A DNA stretch of 64,000 nucleotides, taken from the NCBI RefSeq assembly GCF_026151205.1, contig NC_087078.1, positions 14,215,118 through 14,279,117 of the forward strand, in the 5' to 3' direction. Positions 1 to 17,134 of the stretch are shown in pieces. The position numbers were made by a program, and so were the translations under genes. The notes beneath the pieces are model-generated. The model did not search any database. It had not been told where the DNA came from and saw only the letters and a program-made list of their open reading frames with translations. Numbering within the stretch: position 1 is the first letter of the stretch; each line of letters begins with the position of its first letter. This stretch comes from Bolinopsis microptera. Lineage: Eukaryota > Ctenophora > Tentaculata > Lobata > Bolinopsidae.

Positions 1-186
1 AAGTATTTTAGAATTTTAAGTACTTTTAAATTAAACCTTTAGTCATTTTTTCTTATCAAGCACGGGAAAAATAAATAAGTAAAATAAAATAACTAAAACT
101 TTAAAAAATATAAATAAATAAAATAATGTTTTGCATGAATAGACAGTAATAATGACTGTGTTATCCTTTATCTAACTTGTTGTTAA

Positions 187-246
187 ATTTACCTATCATT
201 ATTATAATTTACCTATCATTATTATAATTTACCTATCATTATTATA
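187..246. repeat. Three tandem copies of a 20 bp unit
   Basis: The unit ATTTACCTATCATTATTATA is repeated three times almost perfectly. Related TTACCTATCATTATT copies recur at about 815-900, so the GC-richer stretch between (about 247-815) is bracketed by the same simple repeat. That bracketed stretch has no convincing coding potential. Confidence 0.8.
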
Positions 247-939
247 TCGGGTCTCAATAAGAGGTCTTGACTGCCTAGGCATCAAACCTTGGCAATCGGT
301 AATTTTCCTCTGAGCCAGAGTCAGCTGACCCTAGGGACCAGAGGATAAAGGCGTAGAGACTGTGTGTATCTACAAAAGTGGTTGTTTTTACAAGAGACAG
401 GTCTTGCAACGCAAGGGAAGAAAAACGGGAGAAATAATCACAAAGTGCATATTCTAAACATGAATATTAAGCAATTACAAAATCTCACGATAACATTAAA
501 TGATGTTGAGAAGGGCCATTAGAGCCTGAGGTTCCGGTGGTCTACAGGTGTTTACCAGCTGTTTGGTCAAGTTCTAGCTCATTACTTGGACTAGTAACGG
601 GGGGACTGACAGTGTTAATAGTTTAAACTTTGTGCTATAACTGAAACTCGAATTCAGGAAGAAGGCATTTGGCAATGCCAGGGAGTGAGTAGCTCTTGCC
701 TGCAGCCATACATTGGACTGCTGCCGTTACCGACCCCGGGGGTGCTGACCACGAGTATCAGCCTCGGACCACTACTCACTAGCTGTGATGTTCTGAGCGG
801 GGGCCTTATTATTATTTTACCTGTCATTATCATTATTGTTTACCTATCTTATTATGATTTGTCATTATGATATCATTATAATAAGTTACCTATCATTATT
901 TAGCTATTATTATTACTACATTTAACAATATAAAACAAT

Positions 940-1845
940 GTTAACAACATTTAAGCAGCATTTGAGCATCATTTGAACAACATTTGAGCAACATCAAATA
1001 GAATTTGAACATTAATAAAAACATTCTGACAATATTTGATAATATCTAACAATATTAGACAAAATTATCAACATTTAAACAACATTTAAGCAACATTGAA
1101 TATTATATTACCAAAATTATAAATTTTGAGATATATTTAGCAACATTGACCGACATGACTTTACATTAAGCAACATTGAGCAACATTTGACAGCATTTGA
1201 CAGCATTTGACAACATTCAACAATATTGAACAACATTGCGCAATATTGAGCAACATTTAAGCAACATTTGAACAACATTGAATAATATATGACCAAAAAT
1301 GAACAGCTTTGAGAATTATTTAGCACCATTGAACAACATTAGGCAAGATTATACATCAGTGAGTAACATTGAGCAACATTCGACAACATTTGACAATATC
1401 TAACGATATTATGTAACATTATACAGCATTAGTAACATTTGAGCAACATTGGAACAACACTAAGCAATATTGAACAATGTTTAACAACATTTAAGCAACA
1501 TTTAACAATATTAGGAAACATTTAAGCAACATTTAAACAACATTTAAACAACATTTAATTTAAGCAACAATTAAGCAACATTTAAGCAGCATTTAAGCAA
1601 CATTTGAACAACATTTGAGCAACATTTAAGCAACATTTGAGCAACATTGAATAATATACGACCAAATGAACAATATTGAGAAATATCTAGCAACATTGAA
1701 CAACATTAATCAACATTAGTCATTAAGCAACACTAAGCAACATTTGGGCAACATCGAATAATTTATGACCAAAAAATTAACAACATTGAGTAACATCTAG
1801 CATCGTTAAATGACATTGTGCAAGATTTACGCAGCATTGAATATA
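940..1845. repeat. Degenerate minisatellite based on CAACATTTAAG
   Basis: About 900 bp are built from variants of an 11-12 bp unit resembling CAACATTTAAG or CAACATTGAG, with dozens of copies in one orientation. ORFs read through it (for example a minus-strand frame rich in Cys, Met, Leu and Asn) are by-products of the repeat. The array ends just before the zinc-finger ORF. Confidence 0.85.
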
Positions 1846-1939
1846 AAATTTGAGTAAAATAAAGCGATATTTGCGTAAATTTTTGAGCAGTCACCTATAT
1901 AAGGAGAAGACTGTCGGGAACAGTTCATTTCAATCAGTG

Positions 1940-2575
1940 ATGTCAGTGTTTTGCCCGCTCTGTGATAAACAATTCGCTAACAAGCGAAGTCTGTCCTCAC
2001 ACAAAAGTCGGTTTCATCGAGAGAACGTCCAGTCAGACACAAGCTCTATCGTGTCAAAAGCTAACTCGGATGTGTCTGATGTTGAAATGGATTATCCTGC
2101 TGCCTCATATTCAGATGCTGATACAACAATATCTGAAGGATCTCATCAAGATGGTTCTAACTCTGAGGAAACAAGTGGTGATGATGAGTCAAAAACAAAA
2201 TCTAGTATTGTTCGACAACGCAAAGGCAAGCGAAAAGGTGTAGCAATCAAACAAATAAATAAAAAGGTGAAGATGTCGAAATTACTCAAAACTCTAGACG
2301 TCCTGTTACAAAGAAAATTATGTAAGGAGGAAGATACATGTTTCGACTTTTTATTCTCTTACATAATGAAAACTGAACTGTTTGAGACATTGAAGCAGCT
2401 TCTCGTTGACTGTGGACAAGATATCACCACAATTTTAAGTATGGAAGAACGAGCTCTATTGGATGCAGTTATCACGACTACTAGTCTATCTGATGTAAAC
2501 AAACTAATGAACGAGAACAAAAATATCGTCAGGAAGATTCATGAACTTTATAACCAAAACATTGTTAACTATTGA
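1940..2575 (+). CDS. Small C2H2 zinc-finger protein (or single exon of one)
   Basis: The ORF from ATG 1940 gives 211 residues. It opens directly with one C2H2 finger: CPLC, then a 12-residue linker (DKQFANKRSLSS), then H-x5-H near residues 5-26. An acidic Ser/Asp-rich stretch follows, then a basic KRKGKRKG-like cluster, then a mostly helical hydrophobic C-terminus. The frame is open upstream to 1850 without an ATG, and a plausible splice acceptor (TTTCAATCAG) sits just before 1940, so a 5' exon may be missing. AATAAA lies at 2640-2645, about 65 bases after the stop. Role unknown: a lone finger at the N-terminus suits a nucleic-acid-binding protein, and similar short proteins also occur as parts of mobile elements. 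I see no partner gene nearby. Confidence 0.6.
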   Translation: MSVFCPLCDKQFANKRSLSSHKSRFHRENVQSDTSSIVSKANSDVSDVEMDYPAASYSDADTTISEGSHQDGSNSEETSGDDESKTKSSIVRQRKGKRKGVAIKQINKKVKMSKLLKTLDVLLQRKLCKEEDTCFDFLFSYIMKTELFETLKQLLVDCGQDITTILSMEERALLDAVITTTSLSDVNKLMNENKNIVRKIHELYNQNIVNY

Positions 2576-3630
2576 TAAATATTTGAAAATTGAGTAATTA
2601 TTGAATATAAAGTTATTTGGACTGAAATGATACGATAACAATAAATAATTTAGTTAAAGTTCACTTCCAAAATCTAAACGTGTATTTTATTGTCTACATT
2701 AATTATAATTATAAATAATACATTATAATTATAAATAATAATGTCATGTCACGATCCTAGCTACGTGATATCATAAAGTATAATAATGGAGGTGTTGAGA
2801 GGATTTAAATAATTATGACCACGATCAAGCAAGATGTTTGCGTCAAATATTAAATCTATTGGTGTTCAGTATTAAGTATTAAGGATTCAATATTGAGTAC
2901 TTCCAGGCTGTTAAATTCTCCAAATTTTCGCCAAAAAGTACGGCGTATTTAGAGTTCTCAGAAAGTACGCGAATAATTCGCCAATTTACAACTTCAAGTT
3001 TTAATTTTTAGGGCTGTTAAATTCACCAAAAGATGCGCGGAAAATTCGGTAAAAATTCGGCAGTGGAAACGCGCAACATTCTCGAGTCTATTATCGATAT
3101 CTAGTTGAATATGTAAATTGTGACGTTATACTTCAAATCTCAAACTTACATTGACCATTGTTAATGGTCTGGCCCGGCACGCGCTACTTCGTAGCACTTG
3201 CCGTCGAAGAAATTTAGACGAGTAACATCCGACAAAAACTTACAAATCTCGACAAATAGACTAGACTGTAGAGGAAATAAAGTAATTACAAGTATATTGA
3301 GAGAAGTTAGTTTACTCCATTGCATAAGGTTTTCGGGTATGACCTAATTTAACCCCTTGCGATCTTGGTCAGTACCCACGGGGTACCCACGCTAGTCATT
3401 AATCACTATGCACTAACCACGCACGTGTTGCAGGAAGCACATGTTTTTTGCAATATTCCACCATACAAAAACATTTTGATATCAGCTATATGGGCACGTG
3501 ATTTCCTGTTTCCATATTTTTTTTAAAAAAATTTTTAATTGTTTATTTTCAGAAAGAAAAAAAAAAAAATTCGTACGCGAATTTAATTCGAATAATACGT
3601 TTAGTGCGAATTTAACAGCATTGGAGTCCG
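2576..3630. other. Intergenic, AT-rich, no gene seen
   Basis: Contains a short duplicated AT-rich block (about 2695-2745) and two diverged copies of a segment starting GGCTGTTAAATTC (about 2908 and 3012). No coding region is supported. Confidence 0.5.
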
Positions 3631-3633
3631 AGT

Positions 3634-3733
3634 ATTCAGTATTCAGTATTCATTATTCAGTATTCAGTATTCTGTATTCAGTATTCAGTATTTAGTATTC
3701 AGTATTCAGTATTCGGTATTCAGTATCCAGTAA
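3634..3733. repeat. ATTCAGT heptamer array
   Basis: About 100 bp of the tandem unit ATTCAGT or TATTCAGT, with point variants such as TCTGTATT and TTTAGTATT. Confidence 0.85.
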
Positions 3734-3739
3734 ATATTA

Positions 3740-4500
3740 TAAATTATCCTACGAATTGGGAACAGTAATTAACATGGCACACTGGCAGTTGCATCTTTAT
3801 TCATTGCGTCATACTACCTTATGGAGATCTGATATAATTTTAGAAAGTAGAAAATATCTAGACCAGTTCTTTGTGTCAAATTTATTGCACAGCTGTTACT
3901 ATAAGTGTATCTATGCTAGCTGTACAAGGTTTACGGTTATACAATGACGTATTATTCTTGAGCTGCTGAAGAGTAACCATACGCATCCTGAAAGTACTCT
4001 TTATAAATTAGATTTCATATCAAACAGTTAGTGTTACGTGACCAACAACAGTAAAAGAATTAAAAACTTAAGCTTAAAGTTAAAGATGATAACAATTAGG
4101 CGCGAAGCAGAGATAAATGTTACGCAACATACAACTGAAAGCTAAATAGTAGTGAGATAGTGTAAGCAAAGTTCCAGGTGTTGTCCTGAAACAGTACACT
4201 AAATTTAGATCAAAACACATTAGCCATTATTTCACCTCATCAGCACACTGTACAAAGGTCGATGCGTGCCAGATGTTAACATTGTTTCAATGTGCCCATC
4301 GTCGATCGCAAACTATGGTCGTACTCATCTCAATGCAATATTGATGTTACGTGAACGTGTACACTATATACATTTAACGACTTCTGCTGTGTGAAGAATG
4401 TGTTTAGTTGATACATCTGTATTGCATAATGTAGGGTTAAGTTAGATACAAATTGAATAATGGGTTAAACTAGGTTAAAATGTGTACAATAATAATATAA
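3740..4500. other. Intergenic, no gene seen
   Basis: AT-rich sequence with several short ORFs below 65 codons and no recognisable domain, splice pattern or RNA. Confidence 0.45.
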
Positions 4501-4514
4501 TCAATTTGGAGAAC

Positions 4515-4600
4515 GACTCTGACTGGGATTCGAACTTGTAATCTCCGGCTAAATATTTGGCAGATTAGTCAAATGTGCTAAAGCTAAATGTGCCCCAATT
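4515..4600 (-). repeat. tRNA-derived SINE head (tRNA-like)
   Basis: On the minus strand, a B-box-like AGTTCGAATCCCAGTC lies about 50 bases downstream of an A-box-like TTTAGCTTTAGCACATTTG. This is the spacing of a tRNA-type pol III promoter. The cloverleaf stems look imperfect, so a tRNA-derived SINE is more likely than a working tRNA. Confidence 0.4.
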
Positions 4601-4744
4601 TTTGGGGTAAATACAGCTCGAAAAACTCCCATTAAACTACTGTCCTCAGGTAACCCGATCCATGACTCAAAGTGCCGAATACAGAATAGAAGTCACAAAA
4701 GAGTCAAGGACAAGGGTTAGCGAACGAGGTTTTTTTGTATATTG

Positions 4745-4960
4745 TAGCTTGCGTCTTCACATAGCCATGTGTGTACGCCTACTGCGTGACGCGCTTGTTT
4801 CACAAGTTGCAAGCGAGAGGGCTCTGGTTAGAGCAAGCTTGCGTCTTGCTCTATCCAGAGCCCTTGCGCTTGCAGTAGCGCGCGCCCGCCTTCTTGACTT
4901 GTGAAACAAGCGCGCCCGAAGTGGCGCGAAAGCACATGGTTAGGTGAAGCTTGCGTCCGT
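4745..4960. mobile_element. Fold-back element with long imperfect inverted arms
   Basis: The stretch around 4788-4912 folds on itself. GCGCTTGTTTCACAAGT on the left matches ACTTGTGAAACAAGCGCG on the right, and a GAGGGCTCTGGTTAGAGCAAG arm pairs with CTTGCTCTATCCAGAGCCC around a TTGCGT centre at about 4840. The left outer part recurs in inverted orientation at 28215-28300 (GAAACAAGCGCGTCATGCAG, then a CATAGCCATGTG-like block), so this is a dispersed, non-coding element. Exact ends are not resolved. The short ORF across it is not credible. Confidence 0.6.
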
Positions 4961-5924
4961 GCGAGCGTGCGTACATACGTGCCCTAGCGCACTGTTATCG
5001 CCCACGTGACTACCTGCGCAAAGTTATTTTGCGTAATAATCTGAATTAAATAATTGTTGGCGCGCGGCGCTGAACTGACCAAGTACAACAAGATACAAGA
5101 TTCATACATTATTAATTTCACCATGTACATATCCCACTAGGCTCTAATTGATAGCATACTATTATTATTTTGAGTTACTATTACTACTTTGCACAGATCC
5201 GTGTCGGGTGTCAGGTTGCATAAACAATAAGCATATGGTTACATTAGAAATACATAGAAATATACACGATTTTCAATTTCAATATTGAATATGGAATTAT
5301 ATAAACTTGGTGGCGCTCGGCCTGTCACTCCGCTATATCTGCATGCTTATAAACAGTAAGAATTGGGGTCCCCTGGTTGTATGGAATATGATAAAATACG
5401 CCATGGCCATCACGGATCGGGAAATTGAGCGGCCACCCAGAAACCCTGACCGGATGGGGCTTAACTTTGAAAGTAAAAGAGTTAGAGACTTCCGGTTTTT
5501 GGTAACATGTTCCTCTTTTAAAAGTAACGTTACCTCTCCAGGAGGAAAATTCAAGACAACGTAATTGTTGAGTTATCTCAAAATCTCCAGAAAAGTTCCC
5601 CTATTTCAGGCCGATCAAAAGTTTGCAACTTTAACTTTGCGGATTCCTGTACTCTGGTTGGCTGAATTGTGTCACGTGGTAGCTGCCTGAACATTGGAAT
5701 ACGCCACGCGTGCAAATCATGCTTGTTGTTGCGCGCGAGGTCAAGCCGTCTGTTTAAATTAAACCAACTCTAGTACCACCACCAGCCGGTAACTTTTCCT
5801 GGGCATCCACAAAAAAAGCGGCCGCATTTCTTGTTGGGCGAGCGAATTAGTAAAAGCCTTGCAATTTTGATTCACGATGTCAATCCTTCGCATCTCGCCG
5901 ATTTGCATGTGGTTACCTGAGGAC

Positions 5925-6670
5925 CCCAGGTTAACGGGTGATACTCGTAAAATATTTGTTCCATATATTGGACCGTCGACGAGTCCAACTCGGCGCGCGT
6001 CCTGGTAGGTTGTAAACCTACAAACCCAGGCTATTATGTTCATTAAAATAATCCGAATAAAGATTTGGCGGAATGACAGGCTGAGCGCGGCCCAGTAAGC
6101 ATGTGGTTGCGAGAAGCATTATTGGATGCGCGCGCGGCCCAGTAGTGCATCGCGCTACAACTTGCAATTATGCACTCTCCTTTGCCCTCGAATTACGTAA
6201 TTTGAGACGCGACATCATATTATATATCATTAATATATATCATTGATTGACCATGTCAACCAATCGAGATCGTTGCTCTGCGAAGCAGAGCAACGATCGA
6301 AGCAAGAATGCTAGTTTGCGCGGTGCATCGAAGTCCTCCAATATTGAATATATATCATTAATCAGTGTCATACGTTGGAGACCTACCCACTACCGCGCAC
6401 GAGTGCGTGGCTGTATATCGATAGTTGTAGCGCGATGCGTTACTGTGCCGCGCACTCAATGAGGCTTCTCTGTTCTCACAGCGAGATCGGCGAGATGCGC
6501 TATATTGTGCCGCGCCGAGCTGCCATGAATTGACATCGTCAATTAATATCGATAGCCACGATACTGTTGTAGGTTTACAACAGCTACTAGGACGCGCGCC
6601 GAGTTGGACTCGTCGACGGTCCTGGAACAAATATTTTAAGAGTATCACCCGTTAACGATACTAGTGAAGC
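5925..6670. mobile_element. Composite GC-rich fold-back element, copy A
   Basis: The ends are inverted copies of each other. A block containing GTCCAACTCGGCGCGCGTCC and GTTAACGGGTGATACTC (about 5930-6020) recurs in reverse complement at about 6560-6660. Inside, GCGCGGC(C/A)CAGTA(G/A)(C/T)GCATCGCGC-like motifs at 6080-6160 face reverse copies at 6425-6530. A central palindrome (GTTGCTCTGCGAAGCAGAGC, about 6270-6300) marks the middle. The same modules recur at 7680-7775, 27640-28180 and 29650-29760. No transposase is present, so it is a non-autonomous repeat. Confidence 0.6.
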
Positions 6671-7379
6671 GACAATGTAATGGGGGTCACGGGCTTTTAC
6701 TAATTCGCTCGCCCACAAATTACACGTGACTTTGGTTTTTATGGTTTTGCAGCCGTACAAAACGGTTTAACTAGGAGGTGCACGGTAAAAATAAACTTGC
6801 TCGGATTTTAAAAATTTTTGTACCACTGTTTTCTAGAGATTGTGAGAATTTCCCCAATACCAAATTTGTCATACCTTTTTGGAAAGATCAGTGAGTTTCG
6901 CCTAGGTGCCATATTTGATGGTGCGCGGCTTTTGGAGCAAAAGTAGCTGTAAAAGTCGCGTAATTTGACCAAATTCGTCCAAATTTGACCATTTTTGTCG
7001 TATTATTCGGATTTATCTTTAGTTCCTTAAATGAGATCATTCTGGAAATTGGCGACGACCTTCCAATAGGGCTTTCACAACTGTCCGAAAAATTTGGTGG
7101 ATATCGGAGTTGATATAGTGATCAAAATGGGGCAAAATACGCTACTTTTAGCTGTAACATAATGTCTGATGGTTGGATATGCTTTAAATTTTTCGGACAC
7201 TCTCCTTGTAAGTCTTTAAGTAAGCCGACCAATTTTTGTTGCAATTGGAGGTCGGGAAGGATACTCAATATCTATTTGTTTGAAGAAAATTGTGCTGGCC
7301 GAAATTAGCGCTAAAAAACCATCCTACAGTCGGCACGCGCGGCTCACTGTCGATGGCGCACTACCTAGTTTAACATAAA

Positions 7380-7780
7380 CCCTAATCACAACCAGAGCCT
7401 TAGGCCTAAACAATCGAATGGAGGGGGTGATTCGGAATCAGCGTCCAAAATACACCGAACAAGATTACATTTATACCTTCACACTTCAGGGCCTTTTCAC
7501 AAGAATTTTCTTAAAATTTGGGCGAGCGATTTAGTAGGCGCGGCGCACTCTCTTATCCTTTGTCCTTGCTAAGATTTAAGCTTCTTGCAACTTAGGGAAC
7601 TTACAGCATTGATTCAATTCTGGAGTAAACACGTTACAATAATTGTCCTAAATTATAAACAGCGCTTCTATTACTATAATAGTTTTTACCTGGGGACCCC
7701 AGGCTATTATGTTCATAATAGAATAATAGAATAAAGATTCGGCGGAATGACAGGCTGAGCGCCGCCCAGTAATAATAGTT
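7380..7780. repeat. Dispersed repeat modules related to 29.4-29.8 kb
   Basis: The GGGGTGATTCGGAATCAGCG segment at about 7415 matches a GGGGTGATTAGGAATCAGTG segment at about 29487. A second module, CAGGCTATTATGTTCAT followed by a GGCGGAATGACAGGCTGAGC-like stretch (about 7700-7770), repeats 6027-6095. These join the same fold-back mosaic. Confidence 0.55.
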
Positions 7781-7799
7781 TGAACTATAAGCGTAATTT

Positions 7800-8840
7800 T
7801 ACAACAGTCTGGACGCAGATGCAGAAACAAGAAGATTGTAATAATTTCCACGGTTCACAACACAACTTTTAAAGATTCACTTTCTATTCATGTATCAACA
7901 CTGTTGATTCAACCGCTCCCACTAAATCGCTCGCCCAAAATGAAGAATAATAATGATTTGGGCTTAGAATAAAAATAACTGCGCTGTGAAAAGCAGCACA
8001 AAGGTAGGGGGGATATATCTTATAATCGGGGAGAGGGGCCCACTAGATGAGGACGACGAAGAAATGTAGTTATAATTTTTCAAACTTTGTATTTTATTTC
8101 ATTAATTTTATCAAATATTGGGTTCATTTTTGTGAGGTATGAAGAAATGAAGAAAATCCCCAAATGCCATGATCTAATCTGGGGTATGATATTAGACCCA
8201 CATATTGTTGTTCCCTCATCATTTCGGTCACCGGAATTATCTCGAACATAAATATGTCTCCTGAGATATGATCTACATTCTATAATCTACAGTTGGCGCT
8301 ATGGCAGAAACACGAAATTTTTGGGGTTAAAATTGAGTGGCATGGCACTGAAGTACATTCAATATGGATAGAATTAATATATAGTTCTTTGACTGAACCG
8401 CAGTTCAGAAACAAACTAAAGAATGACGGATTCCATTACATGAAGAAGTAGCTTATTGAATTTGTACAATATCAATATAACACCCTTCTTGGGGAGTGGT
8501 GTCATGCGGGAACGAGAGAGTAAGGATTTAAAATTAAACTGCCTAGTAGTAGTAACTACTAGTAAAATTAAACATCTCAACATTCATCTCCATGCTCATC
8601 AAAACCGCAAATCTCTATTTGCACACTAAAATTTCAAAATCTCAAATACCCGCGCTCCTTTTACTTTGTAATCTCATTGTTTTCAAAGGCAAACTTGTAT
8701 CATTACAACTAAGAGGTAGTAATAAAAAACCTCAGACACATCTTAAAATGTTACCCATTTTAACACAGTAATTGCTAGTTGAGAATCAGGTCATATAGTT
8801 GGTAAATCGAGCGCATTGTTAGAAATAAACAAGAATACAT
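7800..8840. other. Intergenic, no gene seen
   Basis: AT-rich region downstream of the PP1 gene. No coding frame, RNA or clear repeat is supported apart from microsatellite-like patches. Confidence 0.4.
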
Positions 8841-8848
8841 TCGTATCA

Positions 8849-8890
8849 CACGTGACATTTATAGTAGCACGTGACATTTAATAGCACGTG
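8849..8890. promoter_or_regulatory. Cluster of three CACGTGACATTT boxes
   Basis: CACGTG palindromes at 8849, 8868 and 8885 are each followed by ACATTT, and a related CACGTC lies shortly after. CACGTG is the classic E-box bound by bHLH-zipper factors. The cluster is about 110 bases beyond the PP1 stop codon, so it may be an enhancer-like site or just a short tandem repeat. Function is inferred only. Confidence 0.35.
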
Positions 8891-8999
8891 ACATTTCACA
8901 GTCACGTCAATAATCATTATCTTACAGAGTCGATTATCATGACAACGTAATGTTGTCACCATAGCAACACGATGATGAAGTGTTGCAAGTGGAAAGTTA

Positions 9000-14664
<5,665 letters not shown>

Positions 14665-14669
14665 GACTA

Positions 14670-16460
14670 AAAAATCAGCTGGTTAGGAAAATATTATATT
14701 ATATTAATATGCTTGTAATATCGTTTAATAACAACGAAAACGTGAGCCACGAAAATTTATGAAAAAATCAAAATGTGTTATCATTACAATCTGACATCAT
14801 CATTAGAATAAGAAATAAATCTTACAAAGCAAAGCTAATATACCTATACATTGAATTCTTAATTCAAATTGTTCCAGATCTTCTTAATGAAATCTTTTAA
14901 ATATGAATTATTTTATTAATGTCGGAAAAAAAATCTTCTAGAACAGAATAGGCTAGAATATAAGCAAATTTTAAACAACTGAACACAATAGTGACCTAAT
15001 AAATAGTTTAATAAACCAAGTATGCTGACAAGGATTACACACGTCAGAATTTAATTCAGTATGTAGTGAACCTTTAACAGAAGTTGAATACTTTTAACAC
15101 TACTGTAGGATTTCCTAAAACATGAACAAATGAAACAAAGGTTTGCTATGCTGGAGGAATACAAATTCAAGCTTGTTGCCCTGCACTTTAACAAATAATT
15201 TGAGCAGTGGTTACTGAGAACAGTAAACGACCGGGGGTAGGATTTGGCCGGGGCCGGGAAGAAATAGCTCCCCCGGTGCCGGGATTTCACGGCGCCGGGA
15301 ATCCCGGTCGATTACTGACTGAGAAATCAATCAACAAGTATTCCTTCCAGTTAAGTCGTTGCATTAATTGGTAAAACAACTAAGCTGCTTATATAAATAA
15401 TTAGAATTCAATGTATTCTATGTTAACAATCACTCAACTGAAAAAGAAGTACTTCTCAATATGGATACTTCTTGAAGGCTGGTAAAATTTCTTTCAGTAA
15501 AGCCTATGGGAGCCAAATTAACTGCACTTCGAACAACGGGATTGGTTGCTTGAACGTCTTTGTATTAGTACTTGCAATCAGAAGGTTGCAGGTTCAAGAC
15601 CCACTTCTGCTATTAATCAATGAAACAAGAAATTCAATGAAACAAGAAATTCAATGAAACAAGAAATTTAATTTTAGCACATTTTACAGAATAAAAAGAT
15701 GTAAAACAATTTATAAAATATAATGCCCATTGGGTGTATGACTTTTTGTCCTTGACTGCTAGTTTGGTTTTGGAAAGACAGGTAACTAACGGGGCAAGGA
15801 ATGCGCGTGCCTGGAAGCTTTTGCACACACCGAAACGCTAGTTCAGGTAAGTTTTTAGAGACAAGGCTCACATTAGGACTAGAAGAAAAATTGTTAGCAG
15901 ACATTAGGGGTTCTGTTTATAGTTGTTACTATAGGTTGCAGTCTTGTTGTGACAAAAAGTCTACACTTAAACATGCTTTAGCTTATATTGTGTAGTTCAA
16001 GGATATAAAATGCAGCTTTAAGGTGGATATTGGAGAGCTGGCGAAAGATTATGGCCTTTGTATCAATGGTTATAATAAGCTATAAATATTTTAAACTATA
16101 CAGTGCTAATTACAAATTTCTTTATACTTCTTTCTCAAATTAAATTTTAAAAATTCAAAAATATACATTAATTTTATTAAAACTTTCTCACACATACTTT
16201 ACTCACAGGACAAGACTTGGAAAACAGTAGCCACTAGCCTAGGGTAATTTAATTGAGATGTGTGTGATCAACCAGTTATGATGTTTGGAAAATAACATTT
16301 GTGCAGTCAAAATCTTTTACGGTCCAATCAAGCAGGGCGTAGTTATGTTGATTAGCTAATAGCGCCCGTTTTAGCTTTCCTCGCAAGCACATTACACTAG
16401 TAGTAAAGTCAGTCATTCTGAACTTTGGGGTTAAAATGTTAAACATTTTGGTTGATCTAG
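14670..16460. other. Upstream of PP1, no gene seen
   Basis: This should include the PP1 promoter and any 5' untranslated exons, but I cannot point to a TATA box or other element. A CCGG-rich patch (about 15230-15312) resembles the dispersed CCCGGT/CCGGGA repeats at 38.9 and 40.9 kb. The short unit CAATGAAACAAGAAATT is tandem at about 15618-15668. Confidence 0.4.
15540..15612 (+). repeat. Possible tRNA-derived SINE head
   Basis: A B-box-like GGTTCAAGACCC follows a segment ACTTGCAATCAGAAGGTTGC that looks like an anticodon arm of tRNA-derived SINEs. The acceptor stem is not evident. It is followed at once by the CAATGAAACAAGAAATT tandem repeat, as a SINE tail would be. Confidence 0.3.
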
Positions 16461-17000
16461 TGTTGTGATTGTCAGGTGGGAGGGTGAGAATCCCTGCCAC
16501 GTTTTTTGGTCAGTTTCGCCGGGGCTCATGTCTTTCCTCGAGGGAGCATTAGTGTCTACAGAAAAACTGACAAATCCTAGCGAAGTCCAATCCGAACCAC
16601 ATCTTCCATCAGAGGTGGTGCTGGGTCAGCTGGTTACTGAACGGATTGGCCTGGAGAAAGGCATTGTCCTGTTATTCTCAAGTTAACCATAGAGGGGGTC
16701 AGGCGCTGTTTGCTCACGGCTGGTTCTTGGAGCCAACACCCTCAGCCCCACAGAAGTGGGAGCACTGTTGGTGGTGGCTCACCCAGATAACGGACAGTGT
16801 CTCTCCTTCTTTCTTCTTGGACTTGCATTGTTGCTGGTGAGTCAGCTGGCAATGCAACAGTGTACCATACTACTAAAAGGACTTTGAGGGGGTCTGTAGT
16901 CCCCCCGCATAGTATGTTTGTGTTTCACTGATTTGTAAACTGAAGACGTAAATATTCATGTTTTCTTCCCCACATCTCCTACACCTCACCCCAACCGCAC

Positions 17001-17130
17001 GTTCCTTGCGGGTAAAGGAACATTCAACCGCAGGTTCCTTGCGGGTAAAGGAACAAACAAAAACAAAAAACGGCAGACTCCTTGCCGGTAAAGGAGAATT
17101 CTACAACAAGTTCCTTGCCAGTAAAGGAAC
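17001..17130 (+). repeat. Array of four short hairpin units
   Basis: Four copies of a 19-21 base unit, GTTCCTTGCGGGTAAAGGAAC, lie at 17001-17021, 17034-17054, 17078-17096 and 17110-17130. Each can form a 6-7 bp stem (GTTCCTT/AAGGAAC) with a GCGGGTA-type loop. In unit 3 both stem sides change together (CTCCTT/AAGGAG), keeping the pairing. The spacers are unrelated to each other. Confidence 0.8.
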
Positions 17131-17134
17131 GTTG

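Noticed and set aside
1850-1939. Upstream extension of the zinc-finger ORF
   Set aside because: The frame begins at TTG, not ATG. The first ATG is at 1940, right after a plausible splice acceptor, so the extension is probably intron or leader.
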